Both the position numbers and the translations under genes were made by a program. Shown one piece after another: positions 1 to 7,734 of a stretch of DNA of 28,354 bases (positions are counted from its first letter, which is position 1; every line of letters begins with the position of its first letter). The notes beneath the pieces were generated by a model. The model ran no database searches. It saw only the letters and a list, made by a program, of their open reading frames with translations, and had not been told where the DNA came from. This DNA is from DATAAM01 sp036260075 (lineage in GTDB: Bacteria; Actinomycetota; Acidimicrobiia; Acidimicrobiales; JAHWLA01): NCBI GenBank assembly GCA_036260075.1, contig DATAAM010000028.1, forward strand, positions 1 through 28,354, written 5' to 3'.

Positions 1-170
1 CCGGAAACTGCTCACCAAGGCGCGTACGCCCCATCGTGCCGAATGCCGGGACGACCTTCAATCAGGGATCCGGCGCGCTGATGCCGGGTCCGGAGACGCC
101 CGGGACCGTGCTCGAAGGACAGGCGAGGTTGTCTCTCCCGATGGCCCGCCGTCGACGGCGAGCCGGCCGT

Positions 171-1550
171 TCAGGAGATCTGTGACGCATGGACCTGTGC
201 CAGCAGCCGGTCGGCGTTCTCGACCGCAGGCGCCATGTTGGCTCCCCATCGAGCCATTGCCGACTGCAGCAGCGGGTCGTCGAGCCTGCTGCCCATCCCT
301 CGCGTCAGGCTGAGGCGGCAGCCCTCCCTCCACGCCATGAGATCGGCCTCGGCTGCATGCAGCATGGAGGCCCGCAGCGAGCCGCGCACCACCGACACCC
401 AGTCGACGGCGCGGTCGGGCTGGGGGGTGGGCGGGCACAGGCGGTTCTTCTCGGTGTCGTCGCCACGGGTCGCCTCCACGAACCCGACGAGCGCGGCGTT
501 GAAGGTGGTGAAGCCGCCCATGAGCGACTGGAGCACGATGCGGCCGGGCTCGAAGATGGGGCGCGCAGGGGCGGTGCGGAACCCCGATGCCGTGCAATCG
601 ACGTGCACCTCGCCGCGGCTCGTGGGCACCTCGCCGTCCTCCATGGCGATCCGGTCCGTGCCGACGTGCCGGACCCGCCCCTGGCGCACCACCCGCTCGA
701 TGCGTTGCAGTGCGTCCCGTTCGGCTCGGCTCAGGATGGCGCCGCGGAACATCGTCGGCTCCACCGAGGCGTCGAGGCGGAACAGGTGGCCGCCGTCCTC
801 CAAGCGGTCGAACAGGTCCCGCGCGTCGTGGGCCGCCGCCAATGCCTCGACGGCCCGCGAGAAGCCGTCGATCGTGGCCGGGAGCAGGTCCAGCGGCTGC
901 ACGAACGCCCGGTCGATCAGCCATGCCTCGCGCGGTCGAACCCACCGGATTCGCTCGGGATCGACGCCGTGGTCGAGGAGCCACGTGCAGGCGTCCATGG
1001 CCGTCTTGCCGCCGCCGAGGACGGTGTAGCCCGCAGGCGCTTCGCCGAGCTCCGCGAGCTTCCCGACGGGGATCACGCGGGCGTCGGGATCGACCGTGAA
1101 ACCGGGCGTGTGGGTGGCGGGCACCGACACCTCCAGATAGGTCGTGTCCACGACCCGCCGCCGCACACGCACCTCCTTCGCCCTCCCCGTCAGTCGGGAG
1201 ACCAGTGTGTGGCTGCCGACGAAGTCGCACATCGGCTCGAATCGGACTCGTCCGGTCGGAAGCAGTCGGTGCTCCAGCACCCGCCGGAAGTAGTCGCACA
1301 CCTCCATCCCGGTGGCCCGCTCGTAGGAGCCGTCGGTGTCGAGCGAGTCGGTGCCGAGTGGCAGCGAGGGCACGCCGTAGGTGGCCGACGGCTGGTGCAG
1401 GCGCACGAAGGGATAGGCGTCGTTCCAATGGCCGCCCGGCGCGTCGCGTCGGTCGACCAGCACCACGTCGACATCGCATCCGGCGACGAGCGCGTCCGCG
1501 AACGCCATCCCCGCCGCGCCGGCCCCGACCACCAGGTAGTCCGTCTCCAT
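171..1550 (-). CDS. FAD-dependent NAD(P)-binding oxidoreductase, flavin-monooxygenase-like
   Basis: The 459-residue protein opens with a dinucleotide-binding Rossmann motif (VVGAGAAG, about residues 7-14) directly after the ATG, as in FAD enzymes. A second glycine-rich motif (VLGGGKTA, about 177-184) would bind NAD(P)H. This two-nucleotide layout is that of flavin-containing monooxygenases and related pyridine-nucleotide oxidoreductases. I do not see the FxGxxxHxxxW fingerprint of Baeyer-Villiger enzymes, so the substrate is unknown. The ATG at 1550 is chosen because the Rossmann fold begins at once; sequence further upstream in this frame is antisense to the next gene and makes no sense as protein. 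The gene is divergent from the LuxR-type regulator at 1638, with 87 bp between them, so that regulator may control it; this is inference. No clear Shine-Dalgarno sequence is visible. Confidence 0.86.
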   Translation of the reverse strand: METDYLVVGAGAAGMAFADALVAGCDVDVVLVDRRDAPGGHWNDAYPFVRLHQPSATYGVPSLPLGTDSLDTDGSYERATGMEVCDYFRRVLEHRLLPTGRVRFEPMCDFVGSHTLVSRLTGRAKEVRVRRRVVDTTYLEVSVPATHTPGFTVDPDARVIPVGKLAELGEAPAGYTVLGGGKTAMDACTWLLDHGVDPERIRWVRPREAWLIDRAFVQPLDLLPATIDGFSRAVEALAAAHDARDLFDRLEDGGHLFRLDASVEPTMFRGAILSRAERDALQRIERVVRQGRVRHVGTDRIAMEDGEVPTSRGEVHVDCTASGFRTAPARPIFEPGRIVLQSLMGGFTTFNAALVGFVEATRGDDTEKNRLCPPTPQPDRAVDWVSVVRGSLRASMLHAAEADLMAWREGCRLSLTRGMGSRLDDPLLQSAMARWGANMAPAVENADRLLAQVHASQIS

Positions 1551-1637
1551 TGAGAGCACTGTGCGGGCCGGGCCGCCACGAAGCATCCGCCATCCGGCCG
1601 ATGTTCCCGCCGCCGTCGGCGCGACGATTGCAGGGAA

Positions 1638-4187
1638 ATGGCGAACAACCTGCCGGTGCCGCTGACCTCGTTCGTCGGCCGACGTGCCGAGCTCGAAGTG
1701 CTGGCCGCACTCGTGGCCGACCACCGGTTGGTGACGCTCACCGGCGCGGGCGGATGCGGCAAGACGCGGCTCGCGCTCGAGGTGGCGACCCGCGTCCCGG
1801 ACGACGTCTGTTGGGTGGACCTCGGTCCGCTGGACGACCCCTTGCTCGTGCCGGTCGCAGTGGCCGCCGCGCTCGGCATGCCCGAACCGCCGGAACCGGT
1901 GGCCGACGCCGTCCTCCACCGGCTGTCGGCCCGTCCCACGCTCGTCGTGCTCGATACGTGCGAGCACGTGATCGAAGCGTGCGCCGCGCTGGCGGTCCGG
2001 CTCGTGCAGTCGAGTACCTCGACCCGTGTTCTGGCCACCAGCCGCGAGCTCCTCGGTGTCGAGTGCGAAGCCAGGTGGCCGGTGCCGCCGCTGGCCGACG
2101 ACGAGTCGGTGCAGCTCTTCACTGACCGAGCCTCGCTGGCCGGCTTCGTCCTCGGCGCCGACGACGCCGCCACGGTCGCCGGCATCTGCCGCCGGCTCGA
2201 CGGCCTGCCGCTCGCCATCGAGCTGGCCGCCGCCCGCACGCGCATGATGGGCCTGGAGCAGATCGCAGAAGGGCTGGCCGACCGCTTCCGCCTCCTGACC
2301 GGCGGCGTCCGCGGCGCGCTGCCCCGACAGCGCACGTTGGAGGGCTCGGTCGACTGGAGCCACGACCTGCTCGGGCCCGACGAGCGCGTCGTCTTCCGCC
2401 GCTTGGCCTGCTTTTCAGGCAGCTTCACCGTCGAGGCGGCCGAGGCCGTGTGCGCCTGCGACGTCCTCGACCTGCTCGGCGCGCTGGTCGACCGCTCGCT
2501 CGTGCAGGTCGCGGGCGGGGCGGGTTCGGCCACGCGCTACCGAATGCTGGAGACGATCGCCGACTACGCCCGCCACCGGCTGGCCGACGCGGGCGAGGCG
2601 GAAGAGGCACGCGAACGGCATCTGGCGTGGTGCATCTCGTTCGCGCAACGGGCGCGCGCGGGCCTCGAAGGCCCGGATCAGGTCGACTGGCTGGCTCGCG
2701 TTGACGCCGAGCTCGACAACCTGCGCGCCGCCCTCGACTGGAACCCGTCGGCGGCCACCCGCGTCGTCGGCGACCTCCTGGCGTACTGGTTCGCCCGCAG
2801 CGAGGTTGCCGTCGGGCGGGATCGCTTGGAGGCCGTGCTCTGCGACCGCCACGGTGACGACCGCGTCGAGCGAGTGGAGGCGCTGACCGCGCTCTGCCTG
2901 GTCGCCTACCGGGCGGGCGACATGGTCGCCGCCGCTCGCCACGGCGACGAGGCCGTCGCGCTCGGTCGACGGCTCGGCGACCGACGGGCGTTGGGCCGCG
3001 CCCTCCACTTCCGCGCCTGGGTGCGCTACTGGGGCGAGGGCGACCACACCGGCGCGTGGGCAGGCTTCGAGGAAGCCGAGTCGTTGCTGCGCGACACGGC
3101 CGACATGGTGCGGGGACTGAACCTCGCCATGCTCGGGTGGTCGTGCATCGACACCCGTCGCGCCCCCGAGGCCCGGGCGCTTCTCGAAGAAGGGCTTCGG
3201 CTCTCGCCTGCCGTCGGGGCACCGCGCGCCAATGCCCTGTTCGCGCTCGGATGGCGTGACAACCTCGAAGGCCGCACCGATGACGCCCGTGCCCACCTCG
3301 ACGAGGCGCTGCGCACGGCCCAGGCGGTGGGCGACCGATACGTCGAGATCCTGTGCCTGTCGGTGCTCGCGTTGCTGGACGTCGACGCCGGCCGGCTCGC
3401 CGAAGCGCAGGCCCGGTGCGAACGAGGACTGGCCTTGGCCCTCGAGCACCGCATGCCCACGGGCGAGGCGTCGATGCGGTTCGCCGCGGCCATGGTGCTG
3501 ATGGCCGCGGGCGATGCCGGTGCTGCCGCAGCCGAGCTCGACGCTGCGCACGCCCGCTCGCCCATGCGCTGGTTCGCGGCCGTCGCGCGCGCCTTCCAGG
3601 CGAACGTCGCTCTGGCCGGGGCCCGTACCGACGAGGCGCGTTCGTATGCCGAAGAAGCGCTCCGTCTCGGAAGCGAGAGCGACAGCGTGTCCGCCGTGTC
3701 GATGGCCTTGGTGACGCTGGCCGAGCTGGCCCGGCGGGAGCCCGACCTCCGGGAGGCGGAGCGCCTGCTCCACGAGGCGCTCGAGCGGGCGCACCACGCC
3801 GGCTTCACACGCGTGACGGCGGCGGCGCTCGAGGGCCTGGCCGCGGTCGCCGCCGACGCGGGCCGAACGGAGGACGCGGCTCGCCTGCGCGTCGCCGTTG
3901 CGGCGGGACCGACTGAACTCGCCGACGCGGTGGCGTACGTGCGACGCGGCCGGGGCACCCGCAAGCGGCCCGCGCACGGATGGGAGGGCCTGACGCCGAC
4001 CGAGCGACGAGTCGTCGACCTCGTCGCCGAGGGGCTCACCAACCCGCAGATCGGCCGGCGCCTGTTCGTCTCGCCCCGGACCGTCCAGGCACACCTGGCT
4101 CACGTCTTCGCCAAGCTGCATGTGTCCACGCGAGCCGAGCTGGCGGCGGTCGCTACGGCACGGGCACTCGATCCACCGAGGCGGTGA
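1638..4187 (+). CDS. LuxR-family transcriptional regulator with N-terminal NB-ARC/AfsR-like ATPase
   Basis: This 849-residue protein is a large ATP-dependent regulator of the LAL/MalT-like type. The N-terminus has the signature SFVGRRAELE, a Walker A P-loop (GAGGCGKTR, residues 36-44) and a Walker B strand (LVVLD, 102-106), followed by GLPLAIELAAAR, typical of STAND ATPases. The middle (about 320-760) is alpha-helical with many Ala/Glu/Arg helix pairs, as in TPR-like sensor regions. The C-terminus carries a LuxR helix-turn-helix starting LTPTERRVVDLVAEGLTNPQ and continuing through SPRTVQAHLAHVF. Ligand binding to the TPR region would release the ATPase for DNA binding; this is known for the family and not shown here. 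It lies divergent to the FAD oxidoreductase and its last 35 bp overlap the convergent hydrolase gene. AGGG precedes the ATG closely, a weak ribosome site. Confidence 0.93.
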   Translation: MANNLPVPLTSFVGRRAELEVLAALVADHRLVTLTGAGGCGKTRLALEVATRVPDDVCWVDLGPLDDPLLVPVAVAAALGMPEPPEPVADAVLHRLSARPTLVVLDTCEHVIEACAALAVRLVQSSTSTRVLATSRELLGVECEARWPVPPLADDESVQLFTDRASLAGFVLGADDAATVAGICRRLDGLPLAIELAAARTRMMGLEQIAEGLADRFRLLTGGVRGALPRQRTLEGSVDWSHDLLGPDERVVFRRLACFSGSFTVEAAEAVCACDVLDLLGALVDRSLVQVAGGAGSATRYRMLETIADYARHRLADAGEAEEARERHLAWCISFAQRARAGLEGPDQVDWLARVDAELDNLRAALDWNPSAATRVVGDLLAYWFARSEVAVGRDRLEAVLCDRHGDDRVERVEALTALCLVAYRAGDMVAAARHGDEAVALGRRLGDRRALGRALHFRAWVRYWGEGDHTGAWAGFEEAESLLRDTADMVRGLNLAMLGWSCIDTRRAPEARALLEEGLRLSPAVGAPRANALFALGWRDNLEGRTDDARAHLDEALRTAQAVGDRYVEILCLSVLALLDVDAGRLAEAQARCERGLALALEHRMPTGEASMRFAAAMVLMAAGDAGAAAAELDAAHARSPMRWFAAVARAFQANVALAGARTDEARSYAEEALRLGSESDSVSAVSMALVTLAELARREPDLREAERLLHEALERAHHAGFTRVTAAALEGLAAVAADAGRTEDAARLRVAVAAGPTELADAVAYVRRGRGTRKRPAHGWEGLTPTERRVVDLVAEGLTNPQIGRRLFVSPRTVQAHLAHVFAKLHVSTRAELAAVATARALDPPRR

Positions 4188-4950
4188 ACGACAGCACCTC
4201 GGCGGCGAACCGCTCCGGCGCGAACGCGAATGCCAGGTGGCGCTGCGAGGGGATGCCGCGAATCTCGGCCGCAGGCAGGCGGCCGGGGACGTCGGCGGGG
4301 TCGAGGAACCACGGCGACTCCGTCTCCTCGCCGTGCAGGTAGAGCGTGGGGACGCCCGGCTGCTCCATCGTCGTGAGGCGGTCGGCCTCGGCCAGTGCGG
4401 CTCGGATCTCGCGGGGTGCGAGGCGGGCGCCGGCCAGCATCCGGTCCCACACCTTGGGCATGGAGCGGACGACCGCAACCTCCTCGTAGGTGATGCCCGC
4501 GACGGGCAGGAACAGCTCCAGCCCGGTTTCGACGTCCGCTTCCAGCTCGCGGGCGATCGCCATGACGGTCTCGGCGTCCACGCCTTCGATTCGGAGTGGG
4601 GGCTCGTACAGGGTGAGCGACCTGATGTCGGGCAGGCGAGGCGCGGCCAAGAGAGCGATCGTGGCGCCCGAGGAGTGGGCGACCACATGGGCGTCGCCGC
4701 CCGCGGCGTCGACCACGGCGCAGAGGTCTTCGATCTCCCGGTCGCCGCAGTAGTCGGGCCCGTCGCCGCTCCCGCCCCGTCCGCGGCGGGAATACGTCCA
4801 GACCGTGTGACATTCGGCCAGCAGCGGCTCGACCAGCGCGAACGTGTCGAGATCGCCGTTGCCGCCGTGCACGAGCACGAGCGGTGATCCCGAGCCGGAC
4901 CTGCGAGCGGCGAGCGTGGTGCCGTCGGCAGAGCGGATGGTGACTTTCAT
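4153..4950 (-). CDS. alpha/beta fold hydrolase
   Basis: A 265-residue stand-alone alpha/beta hydrolase, probably cytoplasmic because no signal peptide is seen. The oxyanion loop HGG (28-30) follows the LVLVHG strand. The nucleophile elbow is AHSSG (91-95), giving Ser93 in the G-x-S-x-G position with Ala in place of the first Gly. The catalytic His is probably in SQRHLAF near the C-terminus. Substrate is not predictable; esterases, epoxide hydrolases and haloperoxidase-like enzymes share this fold. The ATG at 4950 has a strong ribosome site (AAGGAGGG about 5 bases upstream), which rules out the longer start further upstream. The gene is convergent with and overlaps the LuxR regulator by 35 bp. 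It is divergent, with 71 bp between, from a second hydrolase that carries extra domains. Confidence 0.9.
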   Translation of the reverse strand: MKVTIRSADGTTLAARRSGSGSPLVLVHGGNGDLDTFALVEPLLAECHTVWTYSRRGRGGSGDGPDYCGDREIEDLCAVVDAAGGDAHVVAHSSGATIALLAAPRLPDIRSLTLYEPPLRIEGVDAETVMAIARELEADVETGLELFLPVAGITYEEVAVVRSMPKVWDRMLAGARLAPREIRAALAEADRLTTMEQPGVPTLYLHGEETESPWFLDPADVPGRLPAAEIRGIPSQRHLAFAFAPERFAAEVLSFTASVDRVPVP

Positions 4951-5021
4951 CGGTGCCCTCCTTGTCTCGTAGGGGAGGGCGCGACATCCGGCCTCGCGTC
5001 GCGACGGCCGATGGAGCGACA

Positions 5022-6956
5022 ATGAGGGCGATGGGCGGCCATCCGACGACGCAGTACGCCCGAGCCGGCGACGTCCACATCGCGTATCAGGTCATCGGCG
5101 ACGGTCCCGTCGACCTCGTGTGGGCCTACGGCCTGGCCTCGAACATCGAGGTGTTCTGGGAGGAACCGTCGTTGGCCGCGTTCTTCCGGCGCCTTGCGGA
5201 GTTCAGCCGCCTCGTCGTGTTCGACCGGCGGGGATGCGGACTGTCCGATCGCGGCGGCGCGCTCACCACGCCGACGCTGGAAGAGCGCGCCGACGACATC
5301 GTGGCCGTGCTGGACGCGATCGGGTCGAAGCGGGCGTCGATCCTCGGTGTGTCGGAGGGCGGTGGAGTGGCGGCCCTGTTCGCCTCCGTCCACCCGGAGC
5401 GAACCACCAGCATCGTCGTGTACGGCACGGCCATCGCGCTGGACGAGCACCACGACGCGCTCGTCGCCACCACCGGCGTCGCCAACCCCATTGCCGCCGC
5501 GGAGGTGTGGGCCAGGGGGTGGGGAACGAGAGAGGCAGCCGAGTTCGCCGTGCCGCTGTGGGCGAGCAGCATGCGCGACGACCCGCGCTTCGTCGAGTGG
5601 ATGGGCCGCTACCAGCGCCAGTCGGTGAGCCGCAACGAGGTCCGGCCGCTGCTGCTCAACACGTTCTCCTACGACCTCAGGGAGGTGTTCCCGGCGGTGC
5701 GGGTACCGGCGCTCGTGCTCTTCCGCCGCGACGACCCACTCGTCCCGAGCCATCACGGGCGCACGATCGCCTCGATGATCCCGGACGCGCAGTGCGTCGA
5801 GCTCGAGGGGGCCGACCATCTGCCCTTCACGGGCGACGCCGAGGCGGTGGCGGCCGCCATCGAATCGTTCCTCGTGGGGTCGCAGGCGGCGGGGTCGCGG
5901 CCTCGCCGCCTGATCACCTTGCTGCACGCCGACGTGGCGATGCCGGAAGGCCTCGCCGACGGCGCCTGGCAGGAGCTCCTGGGCGCCTTCGACCAGGAGG
6001 TGCGTGCCCACGTCGGCCGTTTCGGCGGCGAGGTCGTCGACCGCCTCGGCAGCCGTTTCGGGGCGGTGTTCGACGGTCCCGCCCGCGCCATCCGTTGCGC
6101 ACTCGGCATGGCCGACGCGCTCGAACGGCGAGGCGCTTCGCTGCGCGTCGGCATCCACACCGGCGAGTGCGAGGTGCTCGACGACGAGGTGCAGGGCGTG
6201 GCCGTCCACGTCGCCGAGCGCATGGCCGAGTCGGCCAGGGCGGGTGAGCTCCTGGTGTCGGGCACGGTGCGTGACCTCGTGGCCGGCTCCGGCGTGCGCT
6301 TCGGCGACGGCCGCGACATCGAGCTCGTGGGGACGGGCGGCCACCGAAGCGTCTTCCCGGTCATCCGGCAGGGCTTCACGCCCGACGCCGCGAGGCGATT
6401 GGCGAACGAGCAGGCGAACGTCTTCCGGCTCGACGGCGAGTACTGGACGGTCGGCTACCGCGGCCTGGTGGTGACGCTGCGGGACAGCAAGGGCTTGCGC
6501 GACATCGCGCGCTTGCTGGCCGACCCCGAGCGGGAGCTCCACGTCCTCGACCTTGTGGCCGACGCGGTGGTGCATGGCGTCGGGTCGCGCACGCCGGTGC
6601 TCGACGCGACCGCGCGCGAGCAGTACAAGCGCCGCATCGTGGAGCTCGAATTCGACATCGAGGAGGCCGAGGGGCGGGGTCACGACCCGACCGCCGCCCG
6701 AGAAGAGCGCGACGCCCTCGTCGACGCGCTCGCCTCGGCCTACGGGGTCGGCGGGCGCGTGCGCACGGCACCCGACGAGGTCGAGCGGGCGCGCAAGGCG
6801 GTCCCCCGGCGGGTCCGCGACGCGATCAGCCGCATCGACCGCATACACCCGTCGCTCGGCCGTCACCTCGACGCATCGATTCGCACCGGCGTGTTCTGCC
6901 GGTATGCGCCGGAGCGCCCGGTGGCATGGACAGGCGGTACGGTGCCCTCGTCATGA
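5022..6956 (+). CDS. alpha/beta hydrolase - degenerate class III cyclase domain - conserved C-terminal domain fusion
   Basis: The 644-residue protein has three parts. Residues 1-285 are an alpha/beta hydrolase with nucleophile elbow GVSEGG (Ser111), acid near Asp238 and His266. Residues 295-447 align by eye with the adenylate/guanylate cyclase catalytic domain found in many actinobacterial hydrolase-cyclase fusions (FDGPARAIRCALGMADAL, VGIHTGE). The first metal Asp is kept (Asp304), but the GDGF metal site reads GSRF (343-346) and the adenine-recognising Lys position is Asp340, so nucleotide cyclisation is unlikely. Residues 450-636 form a conserved C-terminal module (EYWTVGYRGLVVTLRDSKGL, then a coiled Glu/Arg stretch and GRHLDASIRTGVFCRY). 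I remember this module from actinobacterial cyclase-like ATPase regulators. The start at 5022 is chosen for the GGAG 8 bases before it; an upstream in-frame ATG at 4953 lies in the divergent promoter region. Confidence 0.88.
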   Translation: MRAMGGHPTTQYARAGDVHIAYQVIGDGPVDLVWAYGLASNIEVFWEEPSLAAFFRRLAEFSRLVVFDRRGCGLSDRGGALTTPTLEERADDIVAVLDAIGSKRASILGVSEGGGVAALFASVHPERTTSIVVYGTAIALDEHHDALVATTGVANPIAAAEVWARGWGTREAAEFAVPLWASSMRDDPRFVEWMGRYQRQSVSRNEVRPLLLNTFSYDLREVFPAVRVPALVLFRRDDPLVPSHHGRTIASMIPDAQCVELEGADHLPFTGDAEAVAAAIESFLVGSQAAGSRPRRLITLLHADVAMPEGLADGAWQELLGAFDQEVRAHVGRFGGEVVDRLGSRFGAVFDGPARAIRCALGMADALERRGASLRVGIHTGECEVLDDEVQGVAVHVAERMAESARAGELLVSGTVRDLVAGSGVRFGDGRDIELVGTGGHRSVFPVIRQGFTPDAARRLANEQANVFRLDGEYWTVGYRGLVVTLRDSKGLRDIARLLADPERELHVLDLVADAVVHGVGSRTPVLDATAREQYKRRIVELEFDIEEAEGRGHDPTAAREERDALVDALASAYGVGGRVRTAPDEVERARKAVPRRVRDAISRIDRIHPSLGRHLDASIRTGVFCRYAPERPVAWTGGTVPSS

Positions 6957-6989
6957 CCAGATGACACTCGCTGCTGTCATCGGTCGCCT

Positions 6990-7127
6990 TCCTTCGTCGG
7001 CCCTTGCGGCTCCGGCGTGGTCACCCTCGCGCTGGAACGAGAGGTCGTGGCGGGCTGGCAGCCCTTCCTCGTCGACGGGAAGGTGCGCGGCGAACAGCCC
7101 ATGCTCGTCGCCGGCGGTCGCAAGTAG
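6990..7127 (+). pseudogene. possible remnant of a coding gene, methyltransferase-tail-like
   Basis: In this frame the DNA reads SFVGPCGSGVVTLALERE and goes on to a WQPFLVDGKVRGEQPMLVAG segment before a TAG. In the last 36 codons nearly all third positions are G or C, the signature of real coding sequence here. The ALEREVVAGWQPFL pattern resembles the C-terminal end of some class I SAM methyltransferases, but this is a weak memory-based match. No start codon with a ribosome site precedes it, and upstream of about 6990 the frame loses coding character. The best reading is the 3' end of a decayed gene. A 37-residue peptide starting at GTG 7017 is the alternative. An open frame on the other strand (6951-7151) covers the same bases and is considered less likely. 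Confidence 0.3.
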
Positions 7128-7210
7128 CCACTGCTCGGAGGAATGCATCACTTCTCCGGCCGGTGAGCGACGGTCAAAGCGGGTAGGACGGGCCCGAAGG
7201 AGGGCTGACC

Positions 7211-7605
7211 GTGTCCGGCATCGCTGTCATCACCGAGCCTGCATCGACGTGAAGGACCGTTCCTGCGTCGACGTCTGCCCTGTGCAGTGCATCTACGAGT
7301 TCGTCCCCCAGCAGAGCGCGCTCGTCTCCGAGGACCAAGCGGGAAGCGGCATCGTCGCCAACACTCATTCGCCCCGGGAGGACGCCGTGGCGCTGTTCGG
7401 CGAGCGCATGCTGTACGTGCATCGCGAGGAGTGCACGGCCTGCACGGCGTGCTACCAGCCCGACGTCTGTCCCGTCGGCGCCATCTATCCCGAGGACGAG
7501 GTACCCGACGGAAGCACCCGCACCAAGTACAACCCCGACGACCCCAACAAGGGCCACGACCACACGTTCTTCGTCGACCTCAACGCCAACGTGTTCGCCG
7601 ACTGA
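7211..7605 (+). CDS. fdxA: 7Fe ferredoxin (3Fe-4S/4Fe-4S), apparently frameshifted near codon 10
   Basis: The product is a small electron carrier of the FdxA type. The first cysteine set CIDVKDRSCVDVCPVQC has the C-x7-C-x3-CP-x2-C spacing of 7Fe ferredoxins, and the second set is CTACTACYQPDVCPVGAIY. A GTG at 7211 has an excellent ribosome site (AAGGAGGG, 7197-7204, 6-base spacer) and begins MSGIAVITEP, the family N-terminus. That frame then stops within four codons. The continuation CIDVKDR lies in the +1-offset frame from TGC at 7240. One missing base in the Pro codon at about 7239 explains this exactly, and no other start in the downstream frame keeps the first Cys. It is either a sequence error or a real mutation. 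Between CIYEF and GERMLYV there is an insertion of roughly 30 residues compared with short FdxA, and the second cluster has two extra residues before its last Cys. Confidence 0.82.
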
Positions 7606-7734
7606 GCGGCCGCGAATCGACGGCATTCGCCCGGGCGACAATCGCCCCGGCCGTCACGATTCGGCTTTGCCGGAGAGGGCGAGCGTCGGTGTCGCCACCG
7701 CGTTGTTGCTCGGCGGGCGTTGGGGGTCTTCGAC

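Noticed and set aside
1..170. Possible 3' end of an upstream gene at the left edge.
   Set aside because: All frames were read and none gives a recognisable protein; the stretch is too short to support a call.
6951..7151. A 66-codon minus-strand frame beginning MMHSSEQW.
   Set aside because: It has no ribosome site or family match, and the opposite strand has the better codon bias.
7211..7260. Programmed -1 frameshifting to express the ferredoxin.
   Set aside because: There is no slippery heptamer at CCTGCA and no obvious downstream structure; a single missing base is simpler.
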